A stretch of DNA of 42,332 bases from positions 1 through 42,332 of the forward strand of contig NZ_JACJLE010000039.1 in assembly GCF_016901995.1 (NCBI RefSeq), in the 5' to 3' direction. Source of the stretch: Bacteroides caecigallinarum. Lineage in GTDB: Bacteria; Bacteroidota; Bacteroidia; Bacteroidales; Bacteroidaceae. Below the pieces are notes generated by a model. The model saw only the letters and a program-made list of their open reading frames with translations. It made no database searches and had not been told where the DNA came from. A program made the translations under genes and the position numbers. Below, one piece after another: positions 1-8,742 of the stretch (position 1 is the stretch's first letter; the number at the start of each line of letters is the position of its first letter).

Positions 1-38
1 TTGATTATGCTTAAAGATACAAAATCTTTAGGACATAA

Positions 39-70
39 CAAAGCCTCGGCTTGGGAAAGTCGAGGCTTTG
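39..70. terminator. Perfect hairpin downstream of rpmA
   Basis: A 10-bp perfect inverted repeat (39-48 with 61-70) extends inward through one G-U pair to about 14 bp closed by a GGGA loop. It lies beyond the rpmA terminator. Neither strand has a clean T-run after it, so it may be a terminator for a gene outside the window or a processing hairpin. The fold is clear; the role is inferred. Confidence 0.5.
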
Positions 71-73
71 TCA

Positions 74-109
74 TAAAAAAAAGAGGGCATGCATTTTGAC
101 ACACCCTCT
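74..109 (-). terminator. Terminator of rplU-rpmA
   Basis: Read on the minus strand, AGAGGG (104-109) pairs with CCCTCT (82-87), the stem continues with wobble pairs, and the hairpin is followed by a run of eight T (complement of 75-82). It lies just after the rpmA stop codon and has the form of an intrinsic terminator. Confidence 0.8.
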
Positions 110-129
110 GTATGCTTTTAATAAAGTAA

Positions 130-393
130 TTATGCTTCAGCGCAAGGAACTACAGAAACAAAGCTCTTGTTTTCACGTCCTTTCTTGAAACATACAGTAC
201 CATCTACCAATGCGTAAAGAGTGTGATCACTTCCCATACCTACGTTTTTACCTGGATTGTGAACTGTTCCTCTTTGACGAACAATGATGTTACCAGCCTT
301 ACAAGCTGAACCACCGAATATCTTTACGCCTAATCTCTTGCTTTCTGATTCACGACCGTTCTTAGAACTACCTACACCTTTTTTATGTGCCAT
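130..393 (-). CDS. rpmA: 50S ribosomal protein L27
   Basis: Encodes 87 residues that match bacterial L27 along the whole length. The N-terminus begins [16 protein letters not shown], the conserved arm that reaches the peptidyl-transferase centre, followed by the small beta barrel with the RQRGT and HTLYALVDG segments. The N-terminus has no Firmicutes-type extension needing cleavage. It is the second gene of a two-gene minus-strand operon, 21 bases after rplU, followed by an intrinsic terminator. This pairing is near-universal in bacteria, so the assignment is secure. Confidence 0.98.
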   Translation of the reverse strand: MAHKKGVGSSKNGRESESKRLGVKIFGGSACKAGNIIVRQRGTVHNPGKNVGMGSDHTLYALVDGTVCFKKGRENKSFVSVVPCAEA

Positions 394-414
394 TTTCTTC
401 TACGTTTTTAATGA

Positions 415-732
415 TTAAGCAATAACTTGTTTGATTGTCAATTCAGTAAACTGCTGACGGTGACCGTTCAGTTTTCTGTAACCTTTTCTTCTCTTCTTGT
501 GGAATACAAGTACTTTGTCACCTTTAACAAGGCTAGATTTTACTTCACATACCACTTTAGCACCTTCTACAGTAGGAGCACCTACAGTTACGTTACCATT
601 GTTGTCAACCAACAAAACTTTGTCAAATTCAACAGTTGCGCCGTTTTCAGCGTTCTGAATGTGGTGTACAAACAGTTTTTTGCCTTCTTCAGCTTTGAAC
701 TGCTGACCGTTAATTTCTACAATTACGTACAT
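415..732 (-). CDS. rplU: 50S ribosomal protein L21
   Basis: Encodes 105 residues, the usual L21 length. It starts [19 protein letters not shown] and carries the C-terminal [18 protein letters not shown] segment that binds 23S rRNA. It is the first gene of the rplU-rpmA operon. A Bacteroidetes-type promoter lies about 80 bases upstream, so the transcript has a leader of roughly 75-80 nt that could house autoregulation. No Shine-Dalgarno sequence is visible; the start is preceded by an AT-rich stretch, as is normal in this phylum. Confidence 0.98.
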   Translation of the reverse strand: MYVIVEINGQQFKAEEGKKLFVHHIQNAENGATVEFDKVLLVDNNGNVTVGAPTVEGAKVVCEVKSSLVKGDKVLVFHKKRRKGYRKLNGHRQQFTELTIKQVIA

Positions 733-817
733 TTTAAATAAATATTAAACGGGTTTCTTCCGTAAGGTGGACCGGTTCTTGCAGTCACTTTTTTACCTTG
801 TCGGACTAAAATCGGCT

Positions 818-850
818 GCAAAGATACTCTAAATACTTTATATAAACAAT
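818..850 (-). promoter_or_regulatory. Promoter of rplU-rpmA
   Basis: On the minus strand TATCTTTGC (complement of 818-826) matches the Bacteroidetes -7 consensus TAnnTTTG. ATTG (complement of 847-850) sits 20 bases upstream as a -33 element. The rest of the 733-1026 gap (294 bases) holds the rplU leader, the ppiD terminator and AT-rich sequence with no open frame I can support. Confidence 0.65.
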
Positions 851-959
851 TTTTTTCTTGGTTATTTTTGTCCAGTTTTTGAAGATAATTTATTGTTTGT
901 AAGTGATTTCTGTTTTATTAGTAATCGGCTTTGGGCTTTTAATTCAGGTGCAGGGGTAT

Positions 960-997
960 AAAAAAAGATATGCCTATTATCGAAATAGGCATATCTT
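960..997 (-). terminator. Terminator after the ppiD-like gene
   Basis: A perfect 14-bp inverted repeat (965-978 with 984-997) has a five-base loop. On the minus strand it runs into a T-run (complement of 961-966). It closes the six-gene coaX-to-ppiD run. Confidence 0.85.
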
Positions 998-1026
998 CGT
1001 ATATTTTTATGTATTCCGTTTAGATA

Positions 1027-3162
1027 TTAGAAATACAAGTATCTGTTGTCAACAACTTTTGATTTCTGGTAAAGATCATTGATGAACTGAGTTGCGAATC
1101 TGTAATACATGTTTGATAATGTAGATTCTTCAGATTTTACATCAAAAGTTTCTTTTCCGTTTTCTTTGCTTAATACTTGTACCATATAAACACCGGCATT
1201 ACCTTTTACAGGAGCACTTGTTGCGTTAACGGCTGTTTTAGAAGCTACGGCACCTATAACAGGTTCGCTTCCTCTAGTCAATGATATATAAGCAGGTGCA
1301 GAGAATGTTACATGTTTTACTGTATCGCTGACAGCGTTCTTTACGGCTTTTGCCTGATCTATTGAAGTGCATGACTTCATGTCTGCCATAATCATTTCTG
1401 CCTTTTTGTCGCGACGGATTTCAGCACGCAACATGTCTGCTACAGAGTTGATATTACGGTAACCTACTGGGTTAATTCTGTCAAGTGCTGCTACCATGAT
1501 GTGGTCGTTGTTTCCACATTCGAAAAGAGGAGATACAGCGCCTTCTTTAGCACCGAATATCCAACGTATAACTTCTTTTGTTGATGGTACACCACCTACA
1601 TAGTGTTCTGCAGATGAAAAATCAGAACGTGGAATAACTGTGTAACCGTATTCTTCTGCATTCTTTTCAAGTTCTTCTATGCTGTTGCTCTGTGCAACGA
1701 ACTGGCTGAACTTGTTGTATGCTTCATTATATGTATCATTGCTGAATTCTACATTACGTTTGATCACAGCCACTTTGTATTTATCCTGCATGCTTTTCTT
1801 GTTCATTACCTGTAGGATGATGTTTGCCTGACCGATGTTTAGTTTTGCAATTTCTTTAACAGGCTGGCTTAAAAGTGTCTTAATGAATTCTTCATTTTCA
1901 GAGTTAAGCTGAGAACCTTCCCAAGTATTGGCTCTAACCCATGTAGATTCGCCTGTCTGACCATAAACTTTCGCAATTTCTTCGAAGTTTGCTCCACCTT
2001 TCAAAGCGTCATATATACTGTCTGTAAGAGTCTTTGTCTTTTCTTCAGTATCGGCATAAACCTGAATCTGGCGGAACTGTATAGAGTCAGGAGCATTAAC
2101 TTTAGCTATGATCTTGAATGCATTGTATGAATCGTCAGCCTGACTGTAGTATGGGCCGAAAACTTCGTTCATACCAATTGAGTCAAGGCGTGCAACAACA
2201 TCCGATGGAAGTACTGACTTGTTGACAGGAATATCAGAGTATGATACGCTTGATCCTGTTGAACGGATAAATGCAGCGTAATCAGCTGTTGTATTGTTAA
2301 GCTGTTCGCTATATTCAGTCACTTCGTCCAAAACTGCTTTTCTGTCAGCATCCGAAGGTAATACCTGGATATCTACAAAGCGGATGTCGCGAGTTTCAGC
2401 CAGCTGTTTGAACTGTTCCTTTCTTTCATTGTACAAGCTTCTGATTTCATCGTCAGAAATTTTAACCAAAGAGTCGTTTATAGCTGAATATGGAACAGCA
2501 GCCATAAGCAGGTCACTCTGTTCAGTACGTGCTTTGAAAGCATCTTCTGCAGAAGTAGGGTTAGCGATAAGTGATTTAGAAATCAGATTCTGGTATTTTT
2601 CAGCTAAAGCAGACTGTCTGAGTGTCTTTTCAACAAAGTTCCAGAAATTACCCATAGTCTGATAGTATTCAACATACTGTGAAGGCATCTGGCTTGTGCT
2701 CAAGTTTGAATAGTCAACGAGGAACTTCTTCAACATATCCTTATCGAAAGCACCTGTCTGTGGGTTACGGAACGGAGTGTTCATCAACAGAGGGTGTGTA
2801 CCTTCGTCAATGATAGCCTGGATTTCAGCATCAGTTACTGTAAGTCCCAACTTTTCAGCCTGTTCAGCAATAAGTTTGTTGTTTACGTATGATTGCCATA
2901 CCTGGTCTTTTACACTTGCCAATTGAGTCTCGTTAAGTGATGCCAAACCATTTGTCAGTTTGATCACTTCAGTGTATTCGTCAACTAGCTTTTGATAATC
3001 CTGAGCGGAGATTTTTTCTCCATTAATTTCTCCGATGTCTTGCCTTCCCTGATGTGGCTGGAATATTTTCCAAGCGTCGCCTGCTATGAAAGCGAAGAGG
3101 GCAATACCGATAACAATGACCAATAATGGTCCTTTGCTTCTAATAGTTTGTAAAGTTGCCAT
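1027..3162 (-). CDS. PpiD/SurA-type periplasmic peptidyl-prolyl isomerase chaperone
   Basis: Encodes 711 residues. A single N-terminal membrane anchor (about residues 12-30, LLVIVIGIALFAFIAG) is followed by a SurA/PpiD-like N-terminal chaperone domain (about 40-180). A long periplasmic region follows with parvulin-like segments, such as the FRQIQV...GGANFEEIAKVYG stretch near 360-400. PpiD proteins sit at the SecYEG exit and help exported and outer-membrane proteins to fold. This one is longer than E. coli PpiD (about 620), as usual in Bacteroidetes. It is the last gene of the envelope-biogenesis run and ends at a strong terminator. The family is clear; isomerase activity is not shown. Confidence 0.88.
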   Translation of the reverse strand: MATLQTIRSKGPLLVIVIGIALFAFIAGDAWKIFQPHQGRQDIGEINGEKISAQDYQKLVDEYTEVIKLTNGLASLNETQLASVKDQVWQSYVNNKLIAEQAEKLGLTVTDAEIQAIIDEGTHPLLMNTPFRNPQTGAFDKDMLKKFLVDYSNLSTSQMPSQYVEYYQTMGNFWNFVEKTLRQSALAEKYQNLISKSLIANPTSAEDAFKARTEQSDLLMAAVPYSAINDSLVKISDDEIRSLYNERKEQFKQLAETRDIRFVDIQVLPSDADRKAVLDEVTEYSEQLNNTTADYAAFIRSTGSSVSYSDIPVNKSVLPSDVVARLDSIGMNEVFGPYYSQADDSYNAFKIIAKVNAPDSIQFRQIQVYADTEEKTKTLTDSIYDALKGGANFEEIAKVYGQTGESTWVRANTWEGSQLNSENEEFIKTLLSQPVKEIAKLNIGQANIILQVMNKKSMQDKYKVAVIKRNVEFSNDTYNEAYNKFSQFVAQSNSIEELEKNAEEYGYTVIPRSDFSSAEHYVGGVPSTKEVIRWIFGAKEGAVSPLFECGNNDHIMVAALDRINPVGYRNINSVADMLRAEIRRDKKAEMIMADMKSCTSIDQAKAVKNAVSDTVKHVTFSAPAYISLTRGSEPVIGAVASKTAVNATSAPVKGNAGVYMVQVLSKENGKETFDVKSEESTLSNMYYRFATQFINDLYQKSKVVDNRYLYF

Positions 3163-3206
3163 TTAAATTTATTATTTTTTGTTTATTGTTTTTCTGTAAT
3201 TAGCGC

Positions 3207-3215
3207 ACGAAGATA
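3207..3215 (-). promoter_or_regulatory. Possible -7 element before the ppiD-like gene
   Basis: On the minus strand TATCTTCGT, 45 bases before the start codon, resembles the -7 consensus with one change (TTCG for TTTG). No convincing -33 element is visible. It would give the ppiD-like gene its own start in addition to read-through. Confidence 0.35.
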
Positions 3216-3258
3216 CGAAAAATGTTTATGAGTTGCTATTTTCTATACAAAAAAATGC

Positions 3259-4515
3259 TTATTTCTGTATTTTCAGTTTAACCAGCTCTATTTTTGTATT
3301 GGTGGCCTTGATAATATTGAACTGGAATTTGTCTATCACTATATTTTCATGAGGCTTTGGAATTCTTTGGTATTCATTTATTATTAGTCCGCCTAATGTC
3401 TGATATTCATCGCTTTCCGGAAGACCTATACCAAATTTTTCGTTAATATCTTCTATTTCAAGTCGGCCTGATAAAATGTATTCGTTTTCACTTATAGTTT
3501 TGGCTATTGTGTTTTTATTGTCATGCTCATCTTCTATATCGCCAAGAAGTTCCTCTACCAAGTCTTCAAGTGCGATAACGCCCGATGTTCCACCGAATTC
3601 ATCTACAACAACGGCTAGGGACTTTTTCTGTTGCATGAGCAGTTGCATAAGCTTGTTGGCTCCCATGCTTTCCGGTATTACCGGGATAGATTTGATGTTT
3701 TGTTCCCAGTCATCCTGTGTATTGAACATTTCGGAAGAATGGATATAGCCTATTATATTGTCTATATTGTCACGATATACTATTATCTTACTTAATCCAC
3801 TGTCAACAAATACTCTCATGATTTCTTTTTTAGGAGTACCGGTCTCGACAGCTACTATTTCTGTTCTTGGAATCATACAATCCTTTACCTTAATGCTTGA
3901 AAAGTCCAAAGCATTGCGGAAGATCTGTATTTCAGTATCTATTTCCTTTTCGTTGCTGGTATCGTCGTAGCTACTTTCTATAAGATAATCCAAATCAACC
4001 TTTGAGAATGCTTTTTCTCTATCTTCTTTCTTTATTTTTTTACCTGTAATTGTCAGTATGGAAGTTGACAGCATGGCAGAGAATTTACTGATAGGGTATA
4101 GTACCAGATAACATATATATGTTGGAATACAGAGATATTTCAATGTGAGGTTAGGGTTTATCTTGAATATTGTTTTTGGAAGGAATTCCCCTGTTATAAG
4201 TATTATTAATGTTGAAATGATTGTTTGAATGACAACTAGCAGTGCCTCGTTGGTTATTAGTCCTGATAACAGTTTGTTTTCTATTATCTCTGCCATGAGG
4301 ATACCATATATGACTAAGGCTATGTTGTTGCCAACCAACATAGTAGAGATAAAATTGTTAGGGTTATTATAGAAGACGGTAAGTATCTTTGTGGAGAAAT
4401 TATTGGATTTTTCCATCTCAAACCTTAACTTATTTGAGGACACGAAAGCTATCTCCATTCCGGAAAAGAATGCAGAAAATGCCATTGTGATTAGTAATTC
4501 GATGATAATACCCAT
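3259..4515 (-). CDS. CNNM/CBS-pair/CorC-HlyC family membrane protein (GldE-like)
   Basis: Encodes 418 residues. The N-terminal half is a CNNM (DUF21) transmembrane domain with the typical AFFSGMEIAFVSS motif near residue 15-25. A CBS pair follows (about 195-320, including VVVDEFGGTSGVIALEDLVEE), then a C-terminal CorC_HlyC domain (about 335-415). Relatives include magnesium/cobalt efflux-linked CorC proteins and the gliding-associated GldE. The CBS pair suggests nucleotide sensing. It lies 33 bases after lptC in the same run; this order recurs in Bacteroidales. Substrate cannot be read from the sequence, and the hemolysin label often applied to the family is historical. Confidence 0.88.
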   Translation of the reverse strand: MGIIIELLITMAFSAFFSGMEIAFVSSNKLRFEMEKSNNFSTKILTVFYNNPNNFISTMLVGNNIALVIYGILMAEIIENKLLSGLITNEALLVVIQTIISTLIILITGEFLPKTIFKINPNLTLKYLCIPTYICYLVLYPISKFSAMLSTSILTITGKKIKKEDREKAFSKVDLDYLIESSYDDTSNEKEIDTEIQIFRNALDFSSIKVKDCMIPRTEIVAVETGTPKKEIMRVFVDSGLSKIIVYRDNIDNIIGYIHSSEMFNTQDDWEQNIKSIPVIPESMGANKLMQLLMQQKKSLAVVVDEFGGTSGVIALEDLVEELLGDIEDEHDNKNTIAKTISENEYILSGRLEIEDINEKFGIGLPESDEYQTLGGLIINEYQRIPKPHENIVIDKFQFNIIKATNTKIELVKLKIQK

Positions 4516-4548
4516 TTGTGTTATTTTTAGGCTTATGTGTTTTTGCTT

Positions 4549-5181
4549 TTATCGGTTATTGGTATTTTGTTTTGTACTTACTGTGTCTGATGGAGCTGTG
4601 TCTTCTACTGTAAAAATACCTGTAGGAGTGAATATCTCATATTCGGTCATCTCCTGGTTTGAATCGAAACCATAACCGGTCAGAATTTTGTCTGACTGTT
4701 CTATCTTGATAAATCTGTCAGAGTATATACGTTTTTTCGATTGGTCCCAAAATAGCAGTTCTGTGTCAAATTTATCGCCGAGCTGATTTTGTATGTGTAC
4801 GTTACCTCTTAGTTCCCAGATTTCTTTTTTTTCGTGATAATAGGCTGTGTCGGCTTTTATACTTGCATCAACTCGGAAAAGTGTATCAAACTTTTCAAGG
4901 TACAAGCCTTTTTCAAAAGCCCAATATGGTGGGTTTTTCTTACTGAATACCAACCATTCATCTGTTATGATTTTATATCTTATCATACCGGAATCTGATA
5001 CATACGATACTACACCGGTACTTTGCATGTCGGGTAGGGAATCTTTTTCATCGATAGCTGATGCTAATTTTTTACCCTTTCCGCTACATGACGGGAAAAA
5101 AAGAAACATAACAGTTGCCCAAACGGCAACTGTTATGCTTATGAAAAATCTTGTATTAAAAATCTTGTGTCTATATGACAT
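4549..5181 (-). CDS. lptC: LPS export periplasmic protein LptC
   Basis: Encodes 210 residues, slightly longer than E. coli LptC (191). An N-terminal hydrophobic segment (about 12-30) ends at FFPSC, a plausible but non-ideal lipobox with Cys32, so it is probably lipid-anchored rather than membrane-spanning as in E. coli. The remainder is a beta-jellyroll (YHEKKEIWELRGNVHIQN, LFWDQSKKRIYSDRFIKI) like the OstA/LptC fold, which relays LPS from LptBFG to LptA. It starts 6 bases after the TPR gene. No other lpt gene is in the window. Confidence 0.88.
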   Translation of the reverse strand: MSYRHKIFNTRFFISITVAVWATVMFLFFPSCSGKGKKLASAIDEKDSLPDMQSTGVVSYVSDSGMIRYKIITDEWLVFSKKNPPYWAFEKGLYLEKFDTLFRVDASIKADTAYYHEKKEIWELRGNVHIQNQLGDKFDTELLFWDQSKKRIYSDRFIKIEQSDKILTGYGFDSNQEMTEYEIFTPTGIFTVEDTAPSDTVSTKQNTNNR

Positions 5182-5187
5182 ACTTTA

Positions 5188-6549
5188 TTATCTGATAGTT
5201 GTTGTTTCGCCAATCCATCCTCCGATTGTAACTGTATGTCCCTTGCTTAAACCAAGGAAGAACAAGTCTTCATCTTTCGGAGTATAAGCAGAATATGTTC
5301 TGATAAGTTCGTTGGCTTTATCTGTAACGCTTGGATCAACACTCTTTGCACGCTGCAGTTTGTCTATAACAGCAAAGAATGTACATTTGTTCAATGCAGA
5401 CTCGTCACTCCAGTTAGGGCTTGAAGCATACATCTGTGCGATAAGGATATATGCATCGCCATAATTGTTGTTGAAAGAGATTGCCTTGTTACAATATTGT
5501 TTTGCACGGCTCAACTGCTTTTTGCTGAACAGTATTACAGCTGCATTGTAGCAGTATTCAGCTTTCTTCATAGGATCCTGTTCAAGTTCGATAGCCTGGT
5601 CGAAGTAACCGATACTCTTGCCAAGGTCACCTTTTTTGTAATACATATATCCGCAACCTGCTGCTGTAGCTGCAGTCGGTTCAATTGCGTGTGCAGCTTC
5701 AGATGCTTCGAAATAAGCTTCTTCTTCTGTACATTTCAATAATTGCATAACTGTAATAACCTGCTTCAAATAGTCAAGGTTAGTTTTGTTCTGTGCAACT
5801 TTAGGACCATAGATAGCGTGAAGGTTTTCGCAAGAAGCAGCACCACTGTTTATGAAATATGCATCAACATTATCTTTAGTTGTCTTGAGCAACTCTTTCA
5901 TCTTTTCTTTCTTTTCTGCTTTGTATGCAGCGTCAGCATAACCTGATACAGTCAGATAATCCTGTATGAACTGTTCTTTGTGGTTTTCGTCTGTTTTGAG
6001 TTTACGTGAAGACATATCCATCATGTCAAGGAACATGAAATAATCAGATTTCTCTTTTTCCATGTTGATTGCCTGTTTTGCCCAGTCGTATGCTTTGTTC
6101 AGATCAAGATTCTTTCCAGAGAAAACAATGTAGTCATGAACTTTCATACCAATGATAGAACCTTCTGTTGATTTGCTTCTAACCAACTTATTAAGTTTAT
6201 CAAGATATTTGATACGCTGGTCATGTACTGCCATCAATTCATCAAGGTAAGCTTTCTGTTGAGCTGCATCCTTTGTACTTTGTATCAATCCACGAAGGAT
6301 TTTAGCACCATTGGTGTATGTACCTACCTGTGCAAGAGGAGCTTCAGTGAATACTGCTTTCCAAGGTTTGTATGCATCCTTGAAATTGTCTGTTTTTACA
6401 TATTCAGTATAAATACTGATGTTCTGAAGGCAGCGGATACTATCTTCTCCGTGTCCAAATCTAGAACCGTCTTCTACTCCTTTTTGAGCAAAAGTCGCTG
6501 CAGAACCCAATGTTAAGGCACACAGCATTGTAAACATCTTCATTCTCAT
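5188..6549 (-). CDS. Periplasmic tetratricopeptide-repeat protein
   Basis: Encodes 453 residues with a signal peptide (MRMKMFTMLCALTLGSAATFAQ). An all-helical body ends in recognisable TPR units, for example AAGCGYMYYKKGDLGKSIGY near residue 300 and a following unit with YCNAA-like spacing. It is a conserved Bacteroidales gene found beside lptC, so a scaffold role in envelope assembly is likely but unproven. It belongs to the coaX-to-ppiD run, 57 bases after the outer-membrane barrel gene and 6 bases before lptC. Two Met codons occur at residues 1 and 3; either could start it. Confidence 0.8.
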   Translation of the reverse strand: MRMKMFTMLCALTLGSAATFAQKGVEDGSRFGHGEDSIRCLQNISIYTEYVKTDNFKDAYKPWKAVFTEAPLAQVGTYTNGAKILRGLIQSTKDAAQQKAYLDELMAVHDQRIKYLDKLNKLVRSKSTEGSIIGMKVHDYIVFSGKNLDLNKAYDWAKQAINMEKEKSDYFMFLDMMDMSSRKLKTDENHKEQFIQDYLTVSGYADAAYKAEKKEKMKELLKTTKDNVDAYFINSGAASCENLHAIYGPKVAQNKTNLDYLKQVITVMQLLKCTEEEAYFEASEAAHAIEPTAATAAGCGYMYYKKGDLGKSIGYFDQAIELEQDPMKKAEYCYNAAVILFSKKQLSRAKQYCNKAISFNNNYGDAYILIAQMYASSPNWSDESALNKCTFFAVIDKLQRAKSVDPSVTDKANELIRTYSAYTPKDEDLFFLGLSKGHTVTIGGWIGETTTIR

Positions 6550-6606
6550 CGTATTATTAATTTAATTGTTTATTGTGTCTTTATAATATTCTATCTATGG
6601 TTTCAA

Positions 6607-7887
6607 TTAATTGACTCTCCATTTCATAAACCAAGGTTCATTAAGTGTCAATCCTATTTTCAAGACAAATCTGTCTTCCGACATCAAATTGCTTACGCTA
6701 GGAGAAAGTTTTATATATTGTCCGGTGATGCTTAGGACTGTCTTGCGTTGGAAAAGTGATAATGGAAAACCAAAACCGGCAGATGCACCGATTTCTTTTG
6801 CCCCGTCTGCATAAGAAGTACCATTCGTATTTGTTGGTATTTTCACATACGGTGAATTATAAAATGCTCCTGCTCTATATGATATTCTTTTAAAGAAGTT
6901 TTTGCTTATATTATTAGGTGTGTATTCAGCTCCTACTGCTATCTTGTTTCTATTGCAGTACATGCCGGCAGCACTTGACAATTTGGCTTTTGACCATTCT
7001 TGAAGAGTGTAATCAGCCGTTACTGTCAATTTATTCTTGTACTGATATGCCAAACCGATTCCATATGAGGATGGAATGCTATATCCGTCATATGCAGTAT
7101 TTTCTGTTGTCGATGAATAGCTGCTTCCGTCTGTAACTTGTGTTCCTGTAACCTCTGTAGAATTTAAATTATGTCCCAGGCTGTATGTAAGTCCTAGTGT
7201 GAGACTGTTATTCTTGTTAAAAGGTTGTGTGTATTGCAATCCTAAATCAAGTTTATAGCTCTTGACTTTCAGGTTTCTGTATGTTATTGTATAGTCACCT
7301 CCATTGCTTAATGTTGCTGTGGTGCTATATTCTTGTTTTCCATAAAGATAACCTATATTTGCTCCGATTGACAAGTTATCGATAATTTTGAAACCTAATC
7401 CTCCGAAAATAACATTTGTACCACCGTCACCTGTATATGTGTTTGTTACTGATACGGTGTTGCTGTTCGAAGCGTAGCTTGTGGAATTGAAATTATAACC
7501 TACTGTCGAAAAAGGAGTAAATCCAATTGCCATTCCTACTCTTGGATGAAGACGGAACTGTATTGCCAGATAGTCGAAGCTGGAGTTTCTTGCATTCGAT
7601 CTGATGTTGTTTTCCTCGTAATTGCAGCTTTTCATGCTGAAACCTACATCAAACATAAACGACAAAGAATCTACTGAAGTATATGATGCGGGATTTATAG
7701 GATTGATATGACGGTTTGACCTGAGTGCATTTCCTACGCCACCCATGGCTGCATTACTGGTAAAGACTTGGTCAGACAAGTCTCCTAACCCGAATCTTGT
7801 ATATGGAGAGTTAGTGCTGGATTGGGCAAAAGCAAATACCGATGCTGTTGCAAAAATAGCGCTAATAAGTACCTTTTTATTCGACAT
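6607..7887 (-). CDS. FadL-like outer-membrane beta-barrel protein
   Basis: Encodes 426 residues. A signal peptide ([18 protein letters not shown]) precedes [11 protein letters not shown] and a region rich in Gly, Asn and aromatic residues. The [21 protein letters not shown] motif and alternating hydrophobic strands throughout are typical of FadL/OmpP1-like barrels of Bacteroidetes. It probably sits in the outer membrane; a ligand cannot be deduced. Its start overlaps the coaX stop by 11 bases, which suggests translational coupling. Confidence 0.8.
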   Translation of the reverse strand: MSNKKVLISAIFATASVFAFAQSSTNSPYTRFGLGDLSDQVFTSNAAMGGVGNALRSNRHINPINPASYTSVDSLSFMFDVGFSMKSCNYEENNIRSNARNSSFDYLAIQFRLHPRVGMAIGFTPFSTVGYNFNSTSYASNSNTVSVTNTYTGDGGTNVIFGGLGFKIIDNLSIGANIGYLYGKQEYSTTATLSNGGDYTITYRNLKVKSYKLDLGLQYTQPFNKNNSLTLGLTYSLGHNLNSTEVTGTQVTDGSSYSSTTENTAYDGYSIPSSYGIGLAYQYKNKLTVTADYTLQEWSKAKLSSAAGMYCNRNKIAVGAEYTPNNISKNFFKRISYRAGAFYNSPYVKIPTNTNGTSYADGAKEIGASAGFGFPLSLFQRKTVLSITGQYIKLSPSVSNLMSEDRFVLKIGLTLNEPWFMKWRVN

Positions 7888-8602
7888 TATAATTCAATAT
7901 TCTGTTTAAACCTTTTAAAACTAAAAATCTATCTGCAAAGATGATACTTTTTAATTTTGTATCAAAAGAAAATTTGTCTCCGCCAGTTAAAAAAACTAAA
8001 AGGTCGGGGCATTTTTTTTGGAATTGAGCTATATAGCCCTTTATTTCAAATTCAATTCCTTTTATGACTCCTGCCCTGATAGCTGTTTCTGTACTATATC
8101 CCAGTTCCGGCATGTCTCCTCCTTTTTCTATTAAAGGAAGCTTGTCACAGCAGGCGCTTAACGATTTGAATCTTGTGTATATTCCGGGTGAGATGTTGCC
8201 TCCCCAATATGTGGCATTGGCATCAATAAATTCGTATGTCAGTGCTGTTCCGGCATCTATTACAAGAATGTTTCTGTTTGGCATCAAATAATTAGCGCCT
8301 ACTACAGCCGCCAGACGGTCCATACCTAAAGTTTCCGGAGTTTTGTAATTGTTTATTATAGGTACAGGCGTTTTATGAGTTAGCTCCAGTATCGGAAAAT
8401 CTACGTTTGATAATTGTCTTTTTATTGTATTGCTTAATGTTATCACAGAAGCAATAATACATTTGTCTATTTTGTATTTATGACAAAGTATTTTAATACA
8501 GTCCAGTGAATGGTTTGAACCTCTAAGTATTTCTACCTGTTCGTCACCATCGAAAACTGCCAATTTGGCGACTGTATTTCCTATGTCTATTATTAAATTC
8601 AC
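7877..8602 (-). CDS. coaX: Type III pantothenate kinase
   Basis: Encodes 241 residues with all family motifs: the phosphate-binding DIGNT at residues 6-10, GMDR at 93-96 and the catalytic [12 protein letters not shown] at 116-127. It phosphorylates pantothenate in the first step of coenzyme A synthesis in the cytoplasm, independent of feedback by CoA. The start is GTG at 8602; no in-frame ATG lies upstream. It heads the minus-strand run, and a weak -7-like sequence (complement of 8625-8633) lies just upstream. A metabolic enzyme leading an envelope operon is notable but common in Bacteroidales. Confidence 0.95.
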   Translation of the reverse strand: MNLIIDIGNTVAKLAVFDGDEQVEILRGSNHSLDCIKILCHKYKIDKCIIASVITLSNTIKRQLSNVDFPILELTHKTPVPIINNYKTPETLGMDRLAAVVGANYLMPNRNILVIDAGTALTYEFIDANATYWGGNISPGIYTRFKSLSACCDKLPLIEKGGDMPELGYSTETAIRAGVIKGIEFEIKGYIAQFQKKCPDLLVFLTGGDKFSFDTKLKSIIFADRFLVLKGLNRILNYNVE

Positions 8603-8674
8603 AATCTATATTTTTGTATTGCATGCAAAGTAAAAGAAAAAAAGGATAAGAATTGCAATAAAATAGATGTTTTG

Positions 8675-8708
8675 TTTCATATTTATAGATAATTAGTCTT
8701 ATTTTTGT
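8675..8708 (+). promoter_or_regulatory. Promoter of the DUF4105 gene
   Basis: TATTTTTG at 8700-8707 fits the -7 consensus TAnnTTTG. TTTC at 8675-8678 stands 21 bases upstream as a weak -33. Transcription would start about 30 bases before the ATG at 8743, divergent from coaX. Confidence 0.5.
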
Positions 8709-8742
8709 GTCCAAATTTACAAAAGTGCACTTTAAATAAATT

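Noticed and set aside
39..70. Riboswitch
   Set aside because: A simple perfect hairpin with a tetraloop between genes, downstream of rpmA and not in a leader; more like a terminator or processing site.
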